Origin: Phycomyces blakesleeanus NRRL 1555(-)
Lineage: Eukaryota; Mucoromycota; Mucoromycetes; Mucorales; Phycomycetaceae
Direction: 5' to 3'
Assembly: GCF_001638985.1 (NCBI RefSeq)
Contig: NW_017265137.1
Coordinates: 2,964,192 to 3,028,191 of the forward strand
Length of the DNA: 64,000 nt
Below the pieces are notes generated by a model that ran no database searches, was not told where the DNA came from, and worked only from the letters and a program-made list of their open reading frames with translations. How positions within the stretch are numbered: the first letter of the stretch is position 1; each line of letters begins with the position of its first letter. Position numbers and translations under genes: made by a program. Shown here in pieces: positions 45,342-56,800 of the stretch.

Positions 45342-46652
45342 TTATTCATCGTTGATTGCCCAACGAGGCAATGACTGGGACAGAGTGGCAGGAACAGAGC
45401 AAGGCAACAATGTTGCTGGATATCTGTTCATTCTTGGCTTTGTTCCCACGCCCGCATTTAACACGTGATGGGTACGATCAATGTCATCAACCATTGTCAA
45501 CAATCTGTTGAACTGTATTTATTTTTATTAGTTCTTTATTTTTCTTGTTATAAAACTTATTTATTTATTCTAAATATTATTTACCTCTTCACTTCTCCAA
45601 GTGGGGCGAGCCACATGCAAACACTGTCGTGGAAGATTGTCCACAATCTCAATATCCGACTCACCATCAGACATGGCATCCTTCTGAAAGAGTTTGAGAT
45701 AGGCCTTCTCAACAGGGTTTCCAGTCTTATATCCCATTGCAGCATCAATGGCTACTCAGTTGTCCATGTATGTCGACTTGCATCGGATAGACATCTGGTT
45801 ATATAGATTGTAGCTTGAGAAAATAGTAATATACCAATTAATTTTTTATATAGTATATACAAACCTGAAGAGTACGACTGTTTGCTCTCCCCTTGCTGTT
45901 TTTCTTGGCCTTCTGCTCAGGAGACTCGTGAAAAGTACGATGACTGTGCTTGTACCTGTTCTTTATTTTATCACTTATCACCCGTGGGTGAGTACCAGCT
46001 AGACAAGTCTGGGCGCTAATGTAGCTCTTCAAGTAGTTGATAACAGCTACGTTATCATGGTGGTTAATCTTCTCGTTCAAGTTCCACTTCTTCTTACTCT
46101 TGTTCTCAGCAACAAGAGCAGGGTTTTCAGACTCGAACTTCCAGTCCCACAACTTTTCCGCGAATATTTCCTAAATACAGGTTGTTTAATAAGTTGTTGA
46201 TACTAACATATATTAATATTAATTACCGAGATAATGACAGAAACCTCGGCATCACTGAGGGAGGTCTGGGGGACATAGGATGGCATCAGAGATGGTCCTA
46301 GACTAGCCATACAAGTCTGATTGTTGGCATAGGCAGTTGCAAAGTCTGCAAATGCCGTATGTGTCTTTCCAGACGTGTCAACAACAACGCCCATCCTGTT
46401 TTTAAAGGCTGCCATGTTGCTATTGACAGCAGCAATGTCATCCTTGACACCGTTGATATTGTTGTTTACTTTGTTAAACATTTCAACAATTTCTGCGTAT
46501 CGCTGATCTTGGATAGTTGCGGATGAGAAACTGGGGGCAATTTCTTGAGGTCCAACATGGCCAGCCAAAACACGGTTTGCAGATGTAGATATACTTGCAG
46601 ATGCTTTTCCTTTTCCTTTACGGTCTGTTTTTCTGCTGCTATTGGAAGGCAT
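45342..46652 (-). pseudogene. CACTA-C accessory gene (371 codons, one stop)
   Basis: Exons 46652-46227 (426 nt), 46170-45865 (306), 45794-45585 (210) and 45512-45342 (171) read through in frame. Exon 1: a basic Ser-rich start (RKTDRKGKGKASAS, possible nuclear signal) and a coiled coil (YAEIVEMFNKVNNNINGVKD). Exon 2: KKWNLNEKINHHDNVAVINY, IKNRYKHSHRTFHES and a basic end. Exon 3: AMSDGESDIEIVD ... RPTWRSEE. Exon 4: FNRLLTMVDDIDRT ... PRWAINDE. One stop, TGA at 45758-45756 (DN*VAID), fits a lost Trp. It converges on the transposase. Probably the second, TnpA-like protein of the element; the family is unrecognised. Confidence 0.72.
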
Positions 46653-47049
46653 TTTTTCTTTATTGTATTTTTATTAAAGTTTTATACATTAATAAATTAT
46701 TAAAATAAAATAAATGTATGGGTTGAAATATATTTATTTTTGTTTAATCAAAGATATACATACAAAATAAGTTAATATAAAGTAGATTTATGAAATAGCT
46801 GAGAAAAGGAAGGGATTATATATTATTTTCTATAAAATCCTTTATAACCTTGAACAACTTCTTTAATATTCAACATAGAACTTAGTGTTACAATATAATT
46901 TTGGACTATTCATTTTATTACTATTGTATTTTACTAGAGTCAATTCTCATCTAAACTGCCTTCTGTTTGAAAGCCCACTTTTTTTTCTTCTTTTTCTTTA
47001 TTTTTTTCTTATTTCTTTTTTTCCTGTTTCTTTTCTGCTTTATTTACTT
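46653..47049. promoter_or_regulatory. Divergent intergenic region in CACTA-C
   Basis: It lies between the 5' ends of the accessory gene (minus) and the candidate micro-exon gene (plus), so it should hold both promoters. AT-rich; no specific site is identified. Confidence 0.3.
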
Positions 47050-47646
47050 TTATTCTGGTTGATGTATTTGAGTTCATACCCTGGTAAGCAATTTGTTTTT
47101 ATTATTCTACTGTTATATTTATTCTTAATGTTTTTTCTTTTATTATTATTGTGGTTGCTGATAGTATTACAAGTCTTTGCCATGTTGATTAATGGACAAG
47201 AACAAAAAGGTAAAACGCGGTTATTGTGTATGTGCTTCTTTATTAATTATTTTCTTTTTCTCTCCTCAGCTCATCATAAAGACATACCAACAGCAGAAAT
47301 TTATCCGGTAAGTCTGAATAATGTATTTATTTGTTTTATTCTTATATCTAATTTTGTTTATTTTCTATCTCTGTTAGTACTGCCAACATTTCTATGTACC
47401 TGATTGAATGGCTTGTCTTTGAAAACCGGTTTTCTTTGGTAAGTAATAAAGCCAAACTTTATTCCATGATCTTTACTAATGCGTTTTATTAAACCTTTCA
47501 GAACAACAGTCAATGTGCACTATGCCTGGTTCTGACGAAAGTACTGGTAAGTAACCATATTATTTAAATTAAAGAAAAATAAATATTTATATAATCTAAT
47601 ATAATTGAATAATTTTTTAGCCTTCTCTTACTAGTGAAATACCGTA
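47050..47646 (+). other. Candidate micro-exon gene of CACTA-C
   Basis: Short exons with good GT/AG borders: e1 ending CATACCCTG near 47082, e2 47165-47209, e3 47270-47307, e4 47378-47438, e5 47502-47546, e6 from 47621 to TAG. In frame: hydrophobic e1 (FLLYLLLFWLMYLSSYP), LQVFAMLINGQEQK, AHHKDIPTAEIYP, YCQHFYVPD, two TGA likely ex-Trp, then EQQSMCTMPGSDEST. Intron phases 1,1,0,1 match the chain in CACTA-A. Possibly a small secreted or membrane peptide, otherwise unrecognised. Confidence 0.42.
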
Positions 47647-47917
47647 AACATGCATTTCTTTTTAGGATTCTATCATATTGGAAGTATTTATATATTATAA
47701 TATATGAAAGGGTTTGTTATTATATTAATTATGTAGTAGCTTATATATTAGATTAGACTATATATTGTCAAGCCGTACATATTATAAGCAAGAAGCTTTT
47801 TTTTTAAATAAAAACAATTTTTCCAAAACAATCCCTATAAAAATATTTGAAATGAAGTGCAAGAAGTATTGCAGTAGTATGACATGTGTGAATCCTATAG
47901 TTTAGCCGTGCATAATT

Positions 47918-48090
47918 GTCCAATAAAAGTATTTAGATTCGGAAGACAGTATATATAAATCCTGTTTCTTCTGTTAAATGATCCAATAGAATATCATTAT
48001 TTCAGTAGACAGTTTTCTCTGTAAAGTAATCCAATAGAATTCTACTATTTCAGTAGACAGTTTTCTATCAAAAATAGATTTTTTATTGGA
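47918..48090. repeat. Subterminal repeats of CACTA-C
   Basis: Three direct units of the type TCCAATAGAAT...TATTTCAGTAGACAG, starting near 47918 (more diverged), 47981 and 48029. An inverted ATTGGA follows near 48085. CACTA elements carry such arrays as accessory-protein binding sites. Confidence 0.55.
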
Positions 48091-48361
48091 ATCTCTGTTT
48101 CAAATCAAGTTTAATTTAATGTAACATCCAAAAAAAAAAGATGCCATAATTTGATTATTCTCTCTGCGATTAAATAGTTTAAAAGAACCTTACATCTCTA
48201 TATGGATCATTATAAGTTCAGAAGTTATATGGACAACTCACAGGTAACATAACATATTGCGAACGGAATCTATAAATGCCAAATTCCAGAATTTAATTAT
48301 TCTGTCACTCAGAATTTCCCATACTATCGCATATGTGTAGAAATCTAATTCCCCAGTGTTG

Positions 48362-48642
48362 ACTTCGGTTGGCAGGAAACTTTTGAGACTGAGGAGGTTT
48401 GTGACTGCTGGGTTTCCGGCCAAGGTACAGGTCCATTCCATATTGGCATGGTTGACAAAGACATCTGTCACAGATCGGAGTACAACTTCTCCATGCATTT
48501 TGTCAACAATCTCTTGGTTGAAATCGCACAAGGGGTCGAAAGCAATTCCAGAAAACTGGGTTTGGTCTGCAGAACCGCTGTGACTGACCATTTCACAGTG
48601 CTTGTCCATAACAAATTCGAGGGAGTTGTTGGAAGTAGGCAT
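48362..48642 (-). pseudogene. DDE transposase copy 2, N-terminal piece
   Basis: It matches residues 1-94 of copy 1 (MPTSNNSLEFVMDKHCEM ... SFLPTEVN). CACTA-C interrupts it exactly after GTTGAC. An apparent extension to 48238 is CACTA sequence, not transposase. Confidence 0.85.
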
Positions 48643-50687
48643 TTTTTTTTTGAAAATAAAAAGGGTGTTAAAATCGAGAAAGAAAGATAACTGAGAAACT
48701 TTTATTAAGACACTGGGGTATATATACCAAAAAAAATATATTTTAATAACTTAAACATTTCTACCAAGGTATAGTCTTGTCCTGTTGTCTTAATATATTT
48801 GGATGAAGAACGTGTTGAAGAATAATAAATGTTTACATATTAAGCTTCTTCACACTTTTAAGAACATTTATTTTATTAGCCAATTTACAGTGCTACCAGA
48901 GCCTTTATGGTGTCCTGTCCTCTGTCTCAAAGGAAGGGGTGGGATTTCTCCTCATGGGTTTGCTCAACCAAAAAAAAAATAAAAAAAAAAAAAAAAAAAA
49001 AAAAAATAAAAAAAAAAAGTTTTTTTTTGTATAGAGCCAAGGAAAAGCTCGAAATTCAGTTATTGAGATTTTCAGTTTTTCAGAAATTTCTGCGGTTAGA
49101 TACCATTTTATTTTCAGTTATTAAGATTTTCAGTTTTTCAGTTATTGAGACTTTCATTTTTTCAGTTATTGAGACTTTCAGTTTTTCAGTTTTTCAGTTT
49201 TTCAGAAATTTCTTGCAGTAAGATATCATTTTATTTTCAGTTATTGAGACTTTCAGTTTTTCAAAAATTATTTGCAAAAAAATGGTTATGTATATTATAA
49301 AAATTTATGAATAAAAATGCTGGTTATACTATTTGGAGAATTATTTTTAAAATTGCTATTACATTTTTCTTTTTTTTATTTCTCTTTTTTTTTTCTTTTT
49401 TTTATTTCTATTTTTTTATTTCTTTTTTTTTATTTCTTTTTTTTATTTTTTCATCTCTTTTTTTTTCATCTCTTTTTTTATTTCTTTTTTTTTGTCATGA
49501 GCTTGTGCTATTTTTTGTTACTGTTTTTGTGTGTGTAATATTTGTTTTTTTTTAGTATTTTGTATCATGAGGGTTTCCAAAATTGAGATCGGGTAGTATT
49601 GTGAGCAAAGCATAATTCTTGGACCGCTTTCAGTTGTTTAACAGATTGTTGGACATTTACTTGTTTCGAGTGCATATTACAAAGAGTTGTTGAGTTTGAT
49701 ATTAAGAAGATCAGGATTCTGACATTGTAAAATGGTTGGAGCAGGTGCTGAATAAATATAGCATTTTTGGATTCTTTTTTGTAATGGTATTAGATGCTTG
49801 TGTAGGACCAGGTTCATAAGAAATACAATTGCTGTGGTAGTCAATCAGATTACTGGATATTTGAGATAAAAATTGGCAAGTTTTTGTGTGGTCGGTAGAG
49901 TGAATTCTACTGTTGTTTTCGAAAAAGTATAGTTGGTGAAATGCACTTAAAAGCATTATGAATATGTGTAGACTGGTTCCTATTGTACAGGTAGATGTTT
50001 GATCTTGTAGTTTCTTTGTAGGTGGAGGGTTGAATCGTCACGTTTTCTTTTTAGATTTATAGCTTTTGTTCAAAATACTATAGATTATTTAGATATTAAT
50101 ATCAATGACTCCGAGGTATAGGCTTTATTTATATACAGAAACATAATGTGATCTGGAAATAATAAAAAAATCCATGAGGTGTAGAGCTTTAGGCAGTGTT
50201 TTCATTGTCAGAGTAATATTTAGTTGTTGAAGTGAGCATGAGAATGAGATTTATTACTGATTTAAGAAGAGAAATAAACAGTTTTGGTATATAAACACCA
50301 AATGGAAAGAGAGAGAATTATGATATCTCTTTTAAAAAAGAATGTTTATAATAAATTTATGGCTGCGGATAATATATTGTTTTATTTATTTTTTATCTCC
50401 TTGAGTTCAATTTGTACTACTTTATTTAGTGGACCTTGGCATATTATTTTTTGATATAAAAAGCTGAAAATATAATGACTAATACTATTTAACAACAACT
50501 CAATCTTCTTTACATCTATTATTGCTGCTTCAACTTGTGTTCTGATTTTTATCTTGCATCTTAAGTAATTACTATTTAATTATAACTGCTATGTGCTAGA
50601 TATAACTATATTTATATAAAATATGTCACTTTAACATATCTTTCTATTTCTTTATTTTTTCACCTTTTATTATCAGAAAACCCTACA
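48643..50687. other. Non-coding centre of long-TIR element copy 2
   Basis: Matches 29097-31086. It differs by a ~50-base A tract (48968-49018), extra TTTTCAGTTATTGAGA units (49120-49270) and a shorter T-rich tract (49365-49490). It probably contains the divergent promoters. Confidence 0.6.
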
Positions 50688-51071
50688 ATGTTACACAAAA
50701 AACTTGAAGAATATAACAGTGCCTTTGAAAAAATCATGGAAGAGCTTGAAGAGCCTGAAATGCCAGAAGATCCAAAAAGTTCTGCCCCATCAACAACAGA
50801 CAAAACCCCCAAAAAAAGTAGAGGGCAATATCAAAAGCCTACGGATAAAGATATAAAAAAGCTTCTTTATCTCTACTTCATAAGGGGATTAACTATCAAA
50901 AAAGCCAGCAAGATAGTAAATATGAAACAAACAACTGCTGGTGGCTATATTTTGAAGTGGAGAAAGTCTCCAGTTGTTTTTTTCATTAAAAACAACAAGG
51001 AGGCTACAAGTGACAAAAAAATGAATCTTTTATTTAAAACTTACTCTGCAATAAAGAAAGAATACAAATAA
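50688..51071 (+). CDS. Small HTH-like accessory protein, copy 2
   Basis: An intact 127-aa ORF, nearly identical to copy 3 and close to copy 1. It has five Lys where copy 1 has Glu and one Thr for Ala, all explained by G-to-A changes. The HTH-like segment GLTIKKASKIVNMKQTTAGG is retained. Confidence 0.68.
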   Translation: MLHKKLEEYNSAFEKIMEELEEPEMPEDPKSSAPSTTDKTPKKSRGQYQKPTDKDIKKLLYLYFIRGLTIKKASKIVNMKQTTAGGYILKWRKSPVVFFIKNNKEATSDKKMNLLFKTYSAIKKEYK

Positions 51072-51641
51072 TATCATTGCATTTTCAATTTTAACATAAT
51101 TATTATAATGAGATACTTGCTTTATTATCTTATAACTGCAGTAAGGTATTTAACTTTAACAAAGTAATCTGGAGAAAAGTTTGCATATTCTGTTAGTTCT
51201 CTCTATAGATATTTTCTATGATGTATCTTTGTAGAAAGATCTACATATATTGAAGTGCTATTACATTAGGCGTTTGGCACTTATATAAAAAAATATGGCA
51301 GTTATATAAAAAAAATACAACATTTACAAAAAAAAATACTACGGTTATATAAAAAAAATTCGACATTTACAAAAAAAAATACGACGTTTACAAAAAAAAA
51401 TACTACGGTTATATAAAAAAAATTGTATGGCACAAAGATAAAAAAATTGAGTGCCATGTACCCTTCCGCCAATAGTAAAAGGGGGGGAGCAAATTCAGAT
51501 GGCAATGGGAGCAAATTCAGTTGGCAATAGACGCAAATTCAATTTCTATGGAAGCCAATCAGATGTCACTGGGTTCTAATTAGATGGAAACGGATACTAA
51601 TTAGATGGAAATGGGCACCAATTGAATGAATAAAACCAGTA

Positions 51642-52012
51642 GTAAGAGCTGACTTTTTAGGATAAAAAATCTTGACTTTGCTGATTGGTCTTTCATATAT
51701 GTTTCAGATATTTAAGATGGTGAATATACTTGTATAAGATATTACTGGATAACAGGCATCTAAGACATATTATCGTAGCTATTTTTTTTAGTAAGAAATT
51801 AATTATCATTTTGTATAAATAGTCAAGAAATATATTTAATAAAAAACATCCTAATTCTTATCTAAAAAACTATTCTTAAAACTTGTCAATCCCCAGTGGT
51901 ATTGATTCTGCGACTTAGCTACAAGTGCCAGAAAAGAAATATCAGATCGAGACTTGACAGACCAACCCAGATTGGGAACGAAACAAGCAAGACTGTGCTG
52001 AATTAGCAAAAG
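51642..52012. other. Unique AT-rich sequence beside tRNA-Leu
   Basis: No repeat or ORF is recognised; likely host spacer. AAAA at 52008-52011 provides a T4 Pol III terminator on the minus strand directly after tRNA-Leu. Confidence 0.45.
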
Positions 52013-52095
52013 TGAAGAGAGTGGGATTCGAACCCACGCCTCCGAAGAGATCACGGCCTTAACGTGACGCCTTAGACCAACTCGGCCATCTCTCC
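52013..52095 (-). tRNA. tRNA-Leu (anticodon AAG)
   Basis: 83 nt. Acceptor GGAGAGA/TCTCTTC with discriminator A, D-arm GCCGAGTTGGTCTAAGGC, anticodon loop TTAAGGC (AAG), long variable arm around CTCTTCGGAG, T-arm GTGGG-TTCGAAT-CCCAC. The A and B boxes are canonical and a T4 terminator follows. There is no intron. It looks functional. It lies between mariner-class copies 2 and 3. Confidence 0.95.
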
Positions 52096-52214
52096 CATGT
52101 GCGATTTGAGACGTAGTAGTGTAAAATGTTCAAAAGGCAATAAAGTAACGGTTGTCCTGCAGTGCGGTGATGTTGCAGAATTCTTTGTAATTCTAAAAAA
52201 AGTATATTCTATTA

Positions 52215-53427
52215 CTGGTTTTATCCATTCAATTGGCGCCCATTTCCATCTAATTAGCATCCGTTTCCATCTAATTAGAACCCATTGACATCTGATTGGC
52301 TTCCATAGAAATTGAATTTGTGTCCATTGCCAACTGAATTTGCTCCCATTGCCATCTGAATTTGCTCCCCCCCTTTTACTATTGGCGGAAGGGTACATGG
52401 CACTCAATTTTTTTATCTTTGTGCCATACAATTTTTTTTATATAACCGTAGTATTTTTTTTTGTAAACGTCATATTTTTTTTTGTAAACGTCGTACTTTT
52501 TTTTTGTAAACGTCGTATTTTTTTTTGTAAACGTCAAATTTTTTTTATATAACCGTAGTATTTTTTTTTGTAAATGTTGTATTTTTTTTATATAACCGTA
52601 GTATTTTTTTTGTAAATGTTGTATTTTTTTTATATAACTGCCGTATTTTTTTATATAAGTGCCAAACGCCTAATGTAATAGCACTTCAATATATATAGAT
52701 CTTTCTACAAAGATACGTCATAGAAAATATCTATAGAGAGAACTAACAGAATATGCAAACTTTTCTCCAGATTACTTTGTTAAAGTTAAATACCTTACTG
52801 CAGTTATAAGATAATAAAGCAAGTATCTCATTATAATAATTATGTTAAAATTGAAAATGCAATGATATTATTTGTATGCTTTCTTTATTGCAGAGTAAGT
52901 TTCGAATAAAAGATTCATTTTTTTGTCACTTGTAGCCTCCTTGTTGTTTTTAATGAAAAAAACAACTGGAGACTTTCTCCACTTCAAAATATAGCCACCA
53001 GCAGTTGTTTGTTTCATATTTACTATCTTGCTGGCTTTTTTGATAGTTAATCCCCTTATGAAGTAGAGATAAAGAAGCTTTTTTATATCTTTATCCGTAG
53101 GCTTTTGATATTGCCCTCTACTTTTTTTGGGGGTTTTGTCTGTTGTTGATGGGGCAGAACTTTTTGGATCTTCTGGCATTTCAGGCTCTTCAAGCTCTTC
53201 CATGATTTTTTCAAAGGCACTGTTATATTCTTCAAGTTTTTTGTGTAACATTGTAGGGTTTTCTGATAATAAAAGGTGAAAAAATAAAGAAATAGGAAGA
53301 TATGTTAAAGTGACATATTTTATATAAATATAGTTATATCTAGCACATAGCAGTTATAATTAAATAATAATTACTTAAGATGCAAGATAAAAATCAGAAC
53401 ACAAGTTGAAGCAGCAATAATAGATGT
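52215..53427 (-). mobile_element. Mariner-class long-TIR element, copy 3, partial and inverted
   Basis: It starts CTGGTTTTATCCATTC after TA (52213-52214). It contains the gene-2 side TIR (52215-52665, two 22-base units) and the 127-aa ORF on the minus strand. It breaks at 53427 in the promoter region, where gypsy-C is inserted (GATGT at 53423-53427 is the left target copy). The rest of the element is not in the window. Confidence 0.88.
52868..53251 (-). CDS. Small HTH-like accessory protein, copy 3
   Basis: An intact 127-aa ORF, two residues different from copy 2 (LLFETYSAIKKAYK at the end). It shares copy 2's Lys substitutions, so copies 2 and 3 descend from one source. Confidence 0.68.
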   Translation of the reverse strand: MLHKKLEEYNSAFEKIMEELEEPEMPEDPKSSAPSTTDKTPKKSRGQYQKPTDKDIKKLLYLYFIRGLTIKKASKIVNMKQTTAGGYILKWRKSPVVFFIKNNKEATSDKKMNLLFETYSAIKKAYK

Positions 53428-53848
53428 TGTGGTGATCCAGACACTTGGTTGTTGGATTTATTACATCTAAGAACATATTCCTATTATTATAGTAAAACAG
53501 CTATCATTACAAGAACAAATGAATAATTTATTTATTTTACTTATGGTAAATCAATAAGACCAATAATTAATTACAGTAAGTACTGTAATTATGACAGCTC
53601 AGTAAGCACTGAGTTAATATGAGGACACTGCAATTAGATTAAATTATAAACATAGCAGTACCAGCTCTCTAATATCTAAATGAACTCAGACTTAAGAAAT
53701 TAAGATGTGACTGACAAAGCAGATCGTGTTTTGATATAAAAAGGACAACTTTGTATTCTTTAATAAAGACAACCTATATACAGTCTCAAAGTATTCTTAC
53801 ATACGTCTCAATCTTTTTACTGTTGATTTTATTCTATAAAACTTCACA
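53428..53848 (+). repeat. 5' LTR of gypsy family C
   Basis: 421 bp, TGTGGTGATCCAG ... AACTTCACA. Same as the solo LTR at 11920-12341. A TATAAAAAGG-like box lies near 53738 and AATAAAG near 53762. No matching 3' LTR is in the window. No tRNA-type TGG primer site follows, so the priming mode is unclear. Confidence 0.9.
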
Positions 53849-53869
53849 TTTTTTACTTTGAATTCTATA

Positions 53870-56800
53870 ATGTCTTCCCAACACTCTGCTGCCAACTCTC
53901 TTCCTCGTGAAAAACAAAGCCCTCTTACTGAAGTTAGTATTCCCTCTCCTGTTCTGAATGAACAGACACATCTTACCGAAATTGGTGACATTTCTCCTCT
54001 CCTTGGATCCACCGCTCTTTCCATCGATGGTGATATTGAAATGATATACACCAGTCTTGATTCCTTGCCACCTCTTTCAGTTGTTGGTTCTGTCCCTCCT
54101 ACTCCTGTGCCTACCGTCCCATCAGCCGTTAATAGCAACACTAGTAGTTCCATCACTTTGGAAATGTTGTTAGCTTCTGCAAAGGAAGACCTTAGCATAA
54201 AGAAGAACAACTTTTATGTGGCTTATGCTAACTATGTGGCTCTTTCGAAGGTCAACCCCATGTCAGACGCGGCCAGACATGCTTCTTCCATTAAGAAGGA
54301 AGCTCAAGAATTGTTTGAGGATGCCCAGAAGACCCTCAAGGTGCTTGAAAAAGCCAACGCCCCTCCTGCTATTCTTGAAGACAAGAAGAGCATGGTAGTC
54401 CCTAGCAACTTACCTTTCTTGCAGCTCTGCACGGAAACCAGGGTGAAGCAAAATCGTGACGTGTTTGACTGTGTACAATTTTTGCCAAGAATTCACTATG
54501 GTTTTAGAGTCTCATTCCCTGTCCTTGGACTCATGCTAGGAGCGTCTGCTTCCCATATGCCTGAACAAGGAGGAAAGATCCTGGTTTGAAGACAAACTAA
54601 AGGGAAAGGCGTACAAGTGGAAGAAGACAGAAGGGATTTTGCTGGATCACTATGATACTCCTTTCAGAAGATTTCTGAACATGGGTCGCGTGTGGAAAAT
54701 GATGCAGAAGAAAGGTGAGTCAGTTCGTGCGTTTGGAGCTAAATTTCAAACAGCTAGAAGACAAGCGTCCTTGGAGGATGGTATCCAGATGGTTCTTTGT
54801 TTCTGGTGGAACTTGCGCCCGGAAGTCCGGGAAGCAAGCCTGATCCCATTGTCGGCCAACTATGGCACCAAACTGCCCTCCAAAGTGGAGGATATAATCT
54901 CGTTAGTCAGTGTAGCCACTAGCGATTCCACGGCCCTACTCAACCAACCTGCGGAGTCTGGCACCCCTGCCAAATGGAAGTCATTTGCCGATGCCCATAG
55001 CATCTCCTCTTCAATAAGCCACAAGGGAAAGAAGAGAGCTATTGCCAGGGACAATGATCCTAAGCACGCCAAGAAGTCTTGGAATTTTAAGAAGGCAATC
55101 AAAGATAATGTTTGCTTTTCTTGCAAAGGTGCTTGGGAGAAGGGTCACACCTGTCCTGAAAGGGATAATTACTTGACAAAGGTGTCAAGAATGGCTGTGC
55201 GCTCACCTGCTGATAGATCAGTAGCTTCCTCCCCTGCTTGTGGTGGTTTCCCCCCTTCTCGTGATAGTCATTTCTCTGTTTGTGACAACTCTTCCCCTGT
55301 TGGTAGTTCCTCAACGTCGTGGTCGATGGACCAAGATAACACAAGTGCTTTGGCCAAGATGGCCTTGAATTGTAAGGACAATCATAAAGACATGGTCATT
55401 AAAAAAGATTTTAAGAACGTGAGCACTAATATTACCTTCCCCATTCTGGCAAATAATTCTATTAGAACCATCGCCTTGTTGGACTGTGGCGCTACATTCA
55501 GTTCTGTGGATAAGAATTTTTGTTTACAGAATAAAATATCTATTAATTATGTAAATCACATCAACAAAGATTTAGTGAACAATTCCAATGTTCATAAGTA
55601 TTTTATTTGTTTGGCTGATAGCAATACACATATTAAAAGAATTGGCACTTGTGTGATCAGTATAACTTGTAATAGTAAGACTATTCAGAGAGAATTTGAA
55701 GTGATGAACTTAACTAATAGTTATGAGTATGATTTCAGTATTGGTACTGATTATATGTCCACTCTGGGTATTGGTATTTATGGTTTACCTTTATCATATG
55801 ATGATGCTAATTCAAGTAAGGAACGTAGAGAAGCCGATAGACGCTTCAATAATAAGAGTGATCTTCTTGAATCCATTGAGAGAGAAAATGAACAAAAGGA
55901 AAATAATCCGGCTGTAGGTCTCAAACAGTTTGAGGATGCTATGGATTATATTCGTCCGTTCATTAAAGACAATCAAGATATTCCTAAGGGTTCGTTTTGT
56001 ACTATACCTGAAAGTGTTGTATGTTTGGACACTCCAGAAAATGCTACGGCGTTCAGAAGCCCTTATCCCATTCCTTACAAGATGCAAGATGTAGTGGATG
56101 AACAGGTGAAAGAATGGCTGGACAATGGTATAATTGAAAGAGCGTCTGCAAACACACAATGGAATACGCCTTTGACTGTTGTCAAGAAGACGAATGGTAA
56201 AGGAGAAATTACTGGATATTGCGTTTGTCATGATCCCAGATTAATTAATTGCCTATTGAAGTCAATTGATCGTATGCCTTTGCCATTGATTGGTGAATTG
56301 TTTGAAGATTTAAAGGGTGTGAATATTTATTCCACTCTGGATTTGAAATCTGCGTTTAATTCTTTGAGGTTGAACCCAAAGGACACACACAAACTTAGTT
56401 TCACATGGCGTGGTGTACAGTACAAACCTATTGGTACAGTGTTTGGTATTAAGCATGTCAGTTCACAATTTCAAAAAACTATGAGTATAGCTTTGAAAGG
56501 ACTATCTTTTGTACGGTTTTTTGTGGATGACATTGTTTGCGCAAGCAAAACGTTCGAGGAACACAAGAAACACTTGAAGCAAGTAATTGAGAGATTAACA
56601 AGGGTCAATTTGAAGTTGAATCCGAAAAAATGTCATTTCTTTCAGAAAGAAATTTATTTGCTTGGTTTTCATATTTCACCTGAAGGAATTACAATGGACC
56701 GCAGAAAACTTGTTAATGTTCTTGAATTTCCTCAACCAAAAACGGGTAAAGATATCCAAAGTTATTGTGGGTTGATCAACTATTTTACAACCTTGATTCT

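Larger units (their letters stand above)
41763..48358 (+). mobile_element. CACTA-like element C, complete (6596 bp)
   Basis: Left end CACTGCAAAAACAGATC, right end (reverse complement) CACTGGGGAATTAGATT. Flanked by TTG on both sides (41760-41762 and 48359-48361). The uninterrupted sequence in the related element at 28.8 kb has a single TTG here, so this is a 3-bp target duplication, as in EnSpm/CACTA. Contents: transposase (plus, 42016-45223), convergent accessory gene (minus, 46652-45342), candidate micro-exon gene (plus, 47050-47646) and subterminal repeats (47918-48090). Confidence 0.92.
39828..51639 (+). mobile_element. Mariner-class long-TIR element, copy 2, split by CACTA-C
   Basis: Flanked by TA (39826-39827 and 51640-51641), with the same ends as copy 1. 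Without CACTA-C (41763-48358 plus one TTG) it is 5213 bp, close to copy 1 (5199). The left TIR (39828-40235) has four 22-base units, the right TIR (51280-51639) two. Its transposase gene is cut by CACTA-C. Confidence 0.92.

Noticed and set aside
48238..48361. C-terminal extension of the copy 2 transposase fragment
   Set aside because: Sequence left of 48359 is the CACTA-C right end; the fused frame is chance.
52096..52214. A further LTR 24 bp upstream of tRNA-Leu (TGTAAAATGTTC at 52120)
   Set aside because: There is no similarity to the other LTRs beyond a few bases and no second boundary.
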